Under the pieces are notes generated by a model, which did no database searches, was not told the origin of the DNA, and saw nothing but the letters and a program-made list of their open reading frames with translations. Made by a program: the position numbers and the translations under genes. A stretch of 15,762 nucleotides of DNA from CAZCBJ01 sp964496705. Its GTDB lineage: Bacteria; Chloroflexota; Anaerolineae; Anaerolineales; Anaerolineaceae. Shown piece after piece: positions 13,557 to 15,762 of this stretch (within the stretch, counting starts at the first letter, position 1; each line of letters starts with the position of its first letter). The DNA lies in the NCBI GenBank assembly GCA_964496705.1, contig CAZCBJ010000082.1, positions 1 to 15,762 on the forward strand. Reading direction: 5' to 3'.

Positions 13557-14819
13557 TCAATGAGCATGGATGGCCAGCAGGGTGATATCGTCATAACGTT
13601 GATTCACGGGTTGAAATCGGTTGAGTTCATTTTGGATGTACTCACACAGCGCGTGGGCAGAAGTGAACCTGGCAGATTGCACGGCCATGCGCAAACCTTC
13701 AGTCCCAAATTGTTCGCCGCCCGCGTTCAATGCGTCTTTCACCCCATCGGTGAACATCAATACGGTATCTCCCGGGGCAAGCTGGATGGTTTGAATATCA
13801 ATGTGAGGATCCGGCACCAAACCAAGGGGTTGACCGTGAGCGTAATGACCGTTGGAAATTTGACCGCTGGCGGTCAAGTGCAGCGGCACCTCATGTCCGG
13901 CACGGGCATAGGTGAACATGCGTTGATCGGGTTGCAGAATGCCGTACACCGCAGTGGCGAACATATTGTCCAGTTTCATCTCCATCAACGTCTGGTTGAC
14001 CCGCCGCAGGCATTTTTCCGGCGAGCCTGTACGAGTGGACTCCGCGTGGATCAGGCCGTGGGTGGTGGCCATCATCAGAGCGGCTGGCACCCCTTTGTCG
14101 GTCACATCACCAATCACTATTCCCAGGCGGCCTTTGCTCAAGGGAATAAAATCGTACATGTCGCCCCCGACCGCTTTTGCCGGCAACATGCGAGCGTCAA
14201 AATCGAATCCCGCCAGGCTGGGCATGCTCTCGGGGAGCAACTTGTGTTGAATCTGGCGAGCCAGCAGTAATTCCTTTTCCATACGCTCTTTTTCGAGCAA
14301 TTGGGTGTGAGCATTTTGTAGCTCCGCATATGCCAGCGCCAAATTGTGATTCTTCTCGCTCAATTCTCTGACGGTTCGGTTTTCGATGGCAGTGAGGCGC
14401 AGTCCCAGTTCGCGCAGCATGTGGAAGGCCAGTTCTGGCCGCTGGCGAAGCAGATCCTCAAAATCCTGGCGCGCCAGCGTTACAACCCGAACTGCCTCCA
14501 AAGCGCGCACACTCGCCGTGCATTTCCTGGATGGATCCAAAAGGCTGATCTCGCCAAAAAAATCATCTATCTGCATGGTGCGGATGCGCAATTCATCTGC
14601 AGAGCCGAGAGATTTGAAAATTTCCACGCGGCCGTGGATGATCAGGTAGAAACGATCGCCAAACTCACCTTCCCGGTAAATCACCTCTCCCGCCTGATAC
14701 TCCGCGCAGGTCATGATCTGTGCCAGGTCAGCCAGGGCTTGGAGGGAGAGGCTGGAAAAGATGGAAAGGTTTTTTATTTCTGTAATGCTGGTGCATTGGT
14801 TGACGGGGGTTTGAAACAT
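13557..14819 (-). CDS. Cyclic-nucleotide-binding-domain / SpoIIE-type PP2C serine phosphatase
   Basis: A 420-residue cytoplasmic signalling protein. Residues about 15-130 are a CNB/CRP-like sensor (YQAGEVIYREGEFGDRFYLI, cut here at 20, and FGEISLLDPSRKCTASVRA). Residues 145-190 are a probable coiled coil rich in Glu, Leu and Lys that leads into the catalytic part. Residues about 200-420 are a SpoIIE/RsbU phosphatase: QIQHKLLP (189-196), GGDMYDF (218-224), GDVTDKGVPAALM (237-249), AGHEVPL (307-313), FTDGV (356-360) and DDIT (410-413). The metal-binding aspartates 220, 238, 358 and 410/411 are present, so it should be active. Such enzymes usually dephosphorylate an anti-sigma-factor antagonist in partner-switching. 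No partner gene is seen here. AGGAAGG precedes ATG 14819. The ligand of the CNB domain is unknown. Confidence 0.92.
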   Translation of the reverse strand: MFQTPVNQCTSITEIKNLSIFSSLSLQALADLAQIMTCAEYQAGEVIYREGEFGDRFYLIIHGRVEIFKSLGSADELRIRTMQIDDFFGEISLLDPSRKCTASVRALEAVRVVTLARQDFEDLLRQRPELAFHMLRELGLRLTAIENRTVRELSEKNHNLALAYAELQNAHTQLLEKERMEKELLLARQIQHKLLPESMPSLAGFDFDARMLPAKAVGGDMYDFIPLSKGRLGIVIGDVTDKGVPAALMMATTHGLIHAESTRTGSPEKCLRRVNQTLMEMKLDNMFATAVYGILQPDQRMFTYARAGHEVPLHLTASGQISNGHYAHGQPLGLVPDPHIDIQTIQLAPGDTVLMFTDGVKDALNAGGEQFGTEGLRMAVQSARFTSAHALCEYIQNELNRFQPVNQRYDDITLLAIHAH

Positions 14820-14889
14820 GGTTTGCCCTTCCTGGGGTAGAAAAACAGACGGGCGTTAATGTGCTGATAAATTATGAGTAATATTATCT

Positions 14890-14918
14890 ATTATATCCCA
14901 TTATAACACATCTGTCAA
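14890..14918 (-). promoter_or_regulatory. Consensus promoter of the CNB-SpoIIE gene
   Basis: On the minus strand a perfect TTGACA (14918-14913), 17-base spacer and perfect TATAAT (14895-14890) form an ideal sigma-70 promoter. A second TATAAT lies inside the spacer. The leader to ATG 14819 is about 64 bases. Confidence 0.85.
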
Positions 14919-14934
14919 GACAATTTTTATGAAA

Positions 14935-14963
14935 TTGATTATTCATCGGTTGTGAATCAACCG
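14935..14963. promoter_or_regulatory. Inverted repeats over the -35 of the HAD gene
   Basis: CGGTTG-tgaat-CAACCG (14947-14963) is a perfect 6-base inverted repeat covering the -35 of the NagD-type gene. A second pair, TTGATT (14935-14940) and AATCAA (14955-14960), overlaps it. This is a possible operator in the divergent region between the two genes. Confidence 0.35.
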
Positions 14964-14977
14964 CCTGCGGATATAAT
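14950..14977 (+). promoter_or_regulatory. Promoter of the NagD-type HAD gene
   Basis: TTGTGA (14950-14955), a 16-base spacer and a perfect TATAAT (14972-14977). The start would be near 14984, giving a short leader to ATG 15006. Confidence 0.65.
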
Positions 14978-15005
14978 ACGAGTAAATCTGCTGGGAGGAG
15001 TTGCC

Positions 15006-15762
15006 ATGAAAGCGCCAAAAAATTACCTGATTGACATGGACGGAGTTTTGATCAGCGGGAATACCTTGATTCCTGGCGCAGACAGCTTCATCGCCCGCCT
15101 GCAAGAGCGAAGAGCCAAATTCTTGGTGTTGACCAACAATTCACGCTACACGCAACGCGACCTGGCGCATAAATTAAATAATATCGGGCTTCCCATCCTA
15201 CCGGAATCCATTTTCACCTCGGCGCTGGCCACTGCCAAGTTCGTTGACCGCCAGAAGCCGGATGGAACCGCTTTTGTCATCGGTGATACTGGCCTCACCT
15301 CAGCACTGCACGATGTCGGGTACATTCTTACCGAACGCGATCCGGACTACGTCATCCTGGGCGAGGCTGACCACTACGGCCTGGAAAATCTCACCAAGGC
15401 TATCCGCCTGATCATGAACGGATCGCGTTTCATCGCCACCAATCCTGATGTGAACGGTCCCAGTGAGAAAGGGATTGTGCCGGGTTGCGGGGCGGTGGCG
15501 GCGATGATCGAAAAGGCAAGCGGCATTGCGCCATTTTATGTCGGGAAACCCAATCCGCTGATGATGCGCTCGGCGATCAATGCCCTTGGGGTTCACTCTG
15601 AAGACACGGTCATGGTGGGTGACCGCATGGACACGGATGTGGTGTCAGGGGTTGAAACGGGGATGGAAACCATCCTGGTCCTATCCGGCGTAACCCGGCG
15701 CGAACAGATCGGCAAATTCCCTTATGTGCCCAGCGAAATTTATGATTCAGTTGCCGATATAA
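15006..15762 (+). CDS. NagD-type HAD-IIA sugar/nucleotide phosphatase, 3' end cut by the window
   Basis: 252 residues are visible with no stop before the window end; the family is about 255-270 long, so little is missing. HAD motif I is DMDGVL (10-15, nucleophile Asp10), motif II TNNS, motif III lysine in GKPNP, and motif IV GDRMDTD, followed by GVETGMETILVLSG, which is typical of the NagD/Pho2 (HAD-IIA) subgroup with its C2 cap between motifs II and III. These enzymes remove phosphate from small metabolites such as nucleoside monophosphates, phosphoglycolate or p-nitrophenyl phosphate; the natural substrate is uncertain. GGGAGGAG (14993-15000) precedes ATG 15006. It is divergent from the SpoIIE-type gene. 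Confidence 0.92.
   Translation, partial: MKAPKNYLIDMDGVLISGNTLIPGADSFIARLQERRAKFLVLTNNSRYTQRDLAHKLNNIGLPILPESIFTSALATAKFVDRQKPDGTAFVIGDTGLTSALHDVGYILTERDPDYVILGEADHYGLENLTKAIRLIMNGSRFIATNPDVNGPSEKGIVPGCGAVAAMIEKASGIAPFYVGKPNPLMMRSAINALGVHSEDTVMVGDRMDTDVVSGVETGMETILVLSGVTRREQIGKFPYVPSEIYDSVADI

Noticed and set aside
13500..14270. Plus-strand open frame antisense to the SpoIIE-type gene
   Set aside because: The phosphatase motifs on the minus strand are unmistakable, and the plus frame has no family features and would start inside the metK promoter.

Overview
The window looks like a chromosomal segment of a moderately GC-rich, free-living bacterium. The mixture of genes (ECF vitamin transporter parts, GH4 glycosidase, S-box controlled metK, CarH-like regulator, CNB-SpoIIE phosphatase) and the style of the proteins suggest Chloroflexota, perhaps Anaerolineae. 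This is an impression from family knowledge, not a computed placement. No tRNA, rRNA, CRISPR, insertion sequence or phage gene is visible, and codon use looks even throughout.

Layout. (1) 1-2038: the 3' part of an ECF transporter T subunit (+) runs tail-to-tail, with a 12-base overlap, into an esterase-EcfS two-gene operon (-). (2) 2152-5440: a carbohydrate operon of DeoR-type repressor, AgaS/GlmS-like double-SIS protein and GH4 glycosidase, driven by a TTGAAT-16-TATAAT promoter with a repeat at the predicted transcription start. It ends in a hairpin whose tail carries an extended -10. (3) 5542-6684: a fused HxGH nucleotidyltransferase/GHMP sugar kinase, probably making an activated NDP-sugar. 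(4) 6825-12030: a tightly packed five-gene operon of CarH-type B12 photoreceptor/repressor, divergent tRNA-guanine transglycosylase (TGT) paralogue, two tandem ArmA/Rmt-type 16S rRNA G1405 methyltransferase homologues and an RsmF-like m5C methyltransferase. The first four genes are joined by 4-base ATGA/GTGA overlaps. (5) 12033-13552 (-): metK behind a SAM-I riboswitch, facing the methyltransferase operon across a shared hairpin terminator. (6) 13557-14819 (-): a CNB-SpoIIE phosphatase, divergent from (7) 15006-end (+): a NagD-type HAD phosphatase cut by the window end.

The most interesting part is region 4. A regulator with every residue expected of an adenosylcobalamin light sensor is translationally coupled to enzymes that all modify RNA bases. 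Two of those families are known to act at adjacent sites in the 16S rRNA decoding centre (G1405 for Rmt, C1407 for RsmF). The TGT paralogue keeps its catalytic and zinc residues but has a changed base-binding loop. A light- or B12-responsive RNA (ribosome or tRNA) modification system is the inference; nothing in the sequence proves the substrates. The three SAM-dependent methyltransferases next to SAM synthetase make a sensible metabolic neighbourhood, although metK is on the other strand and is controlled by its own riboswitch.
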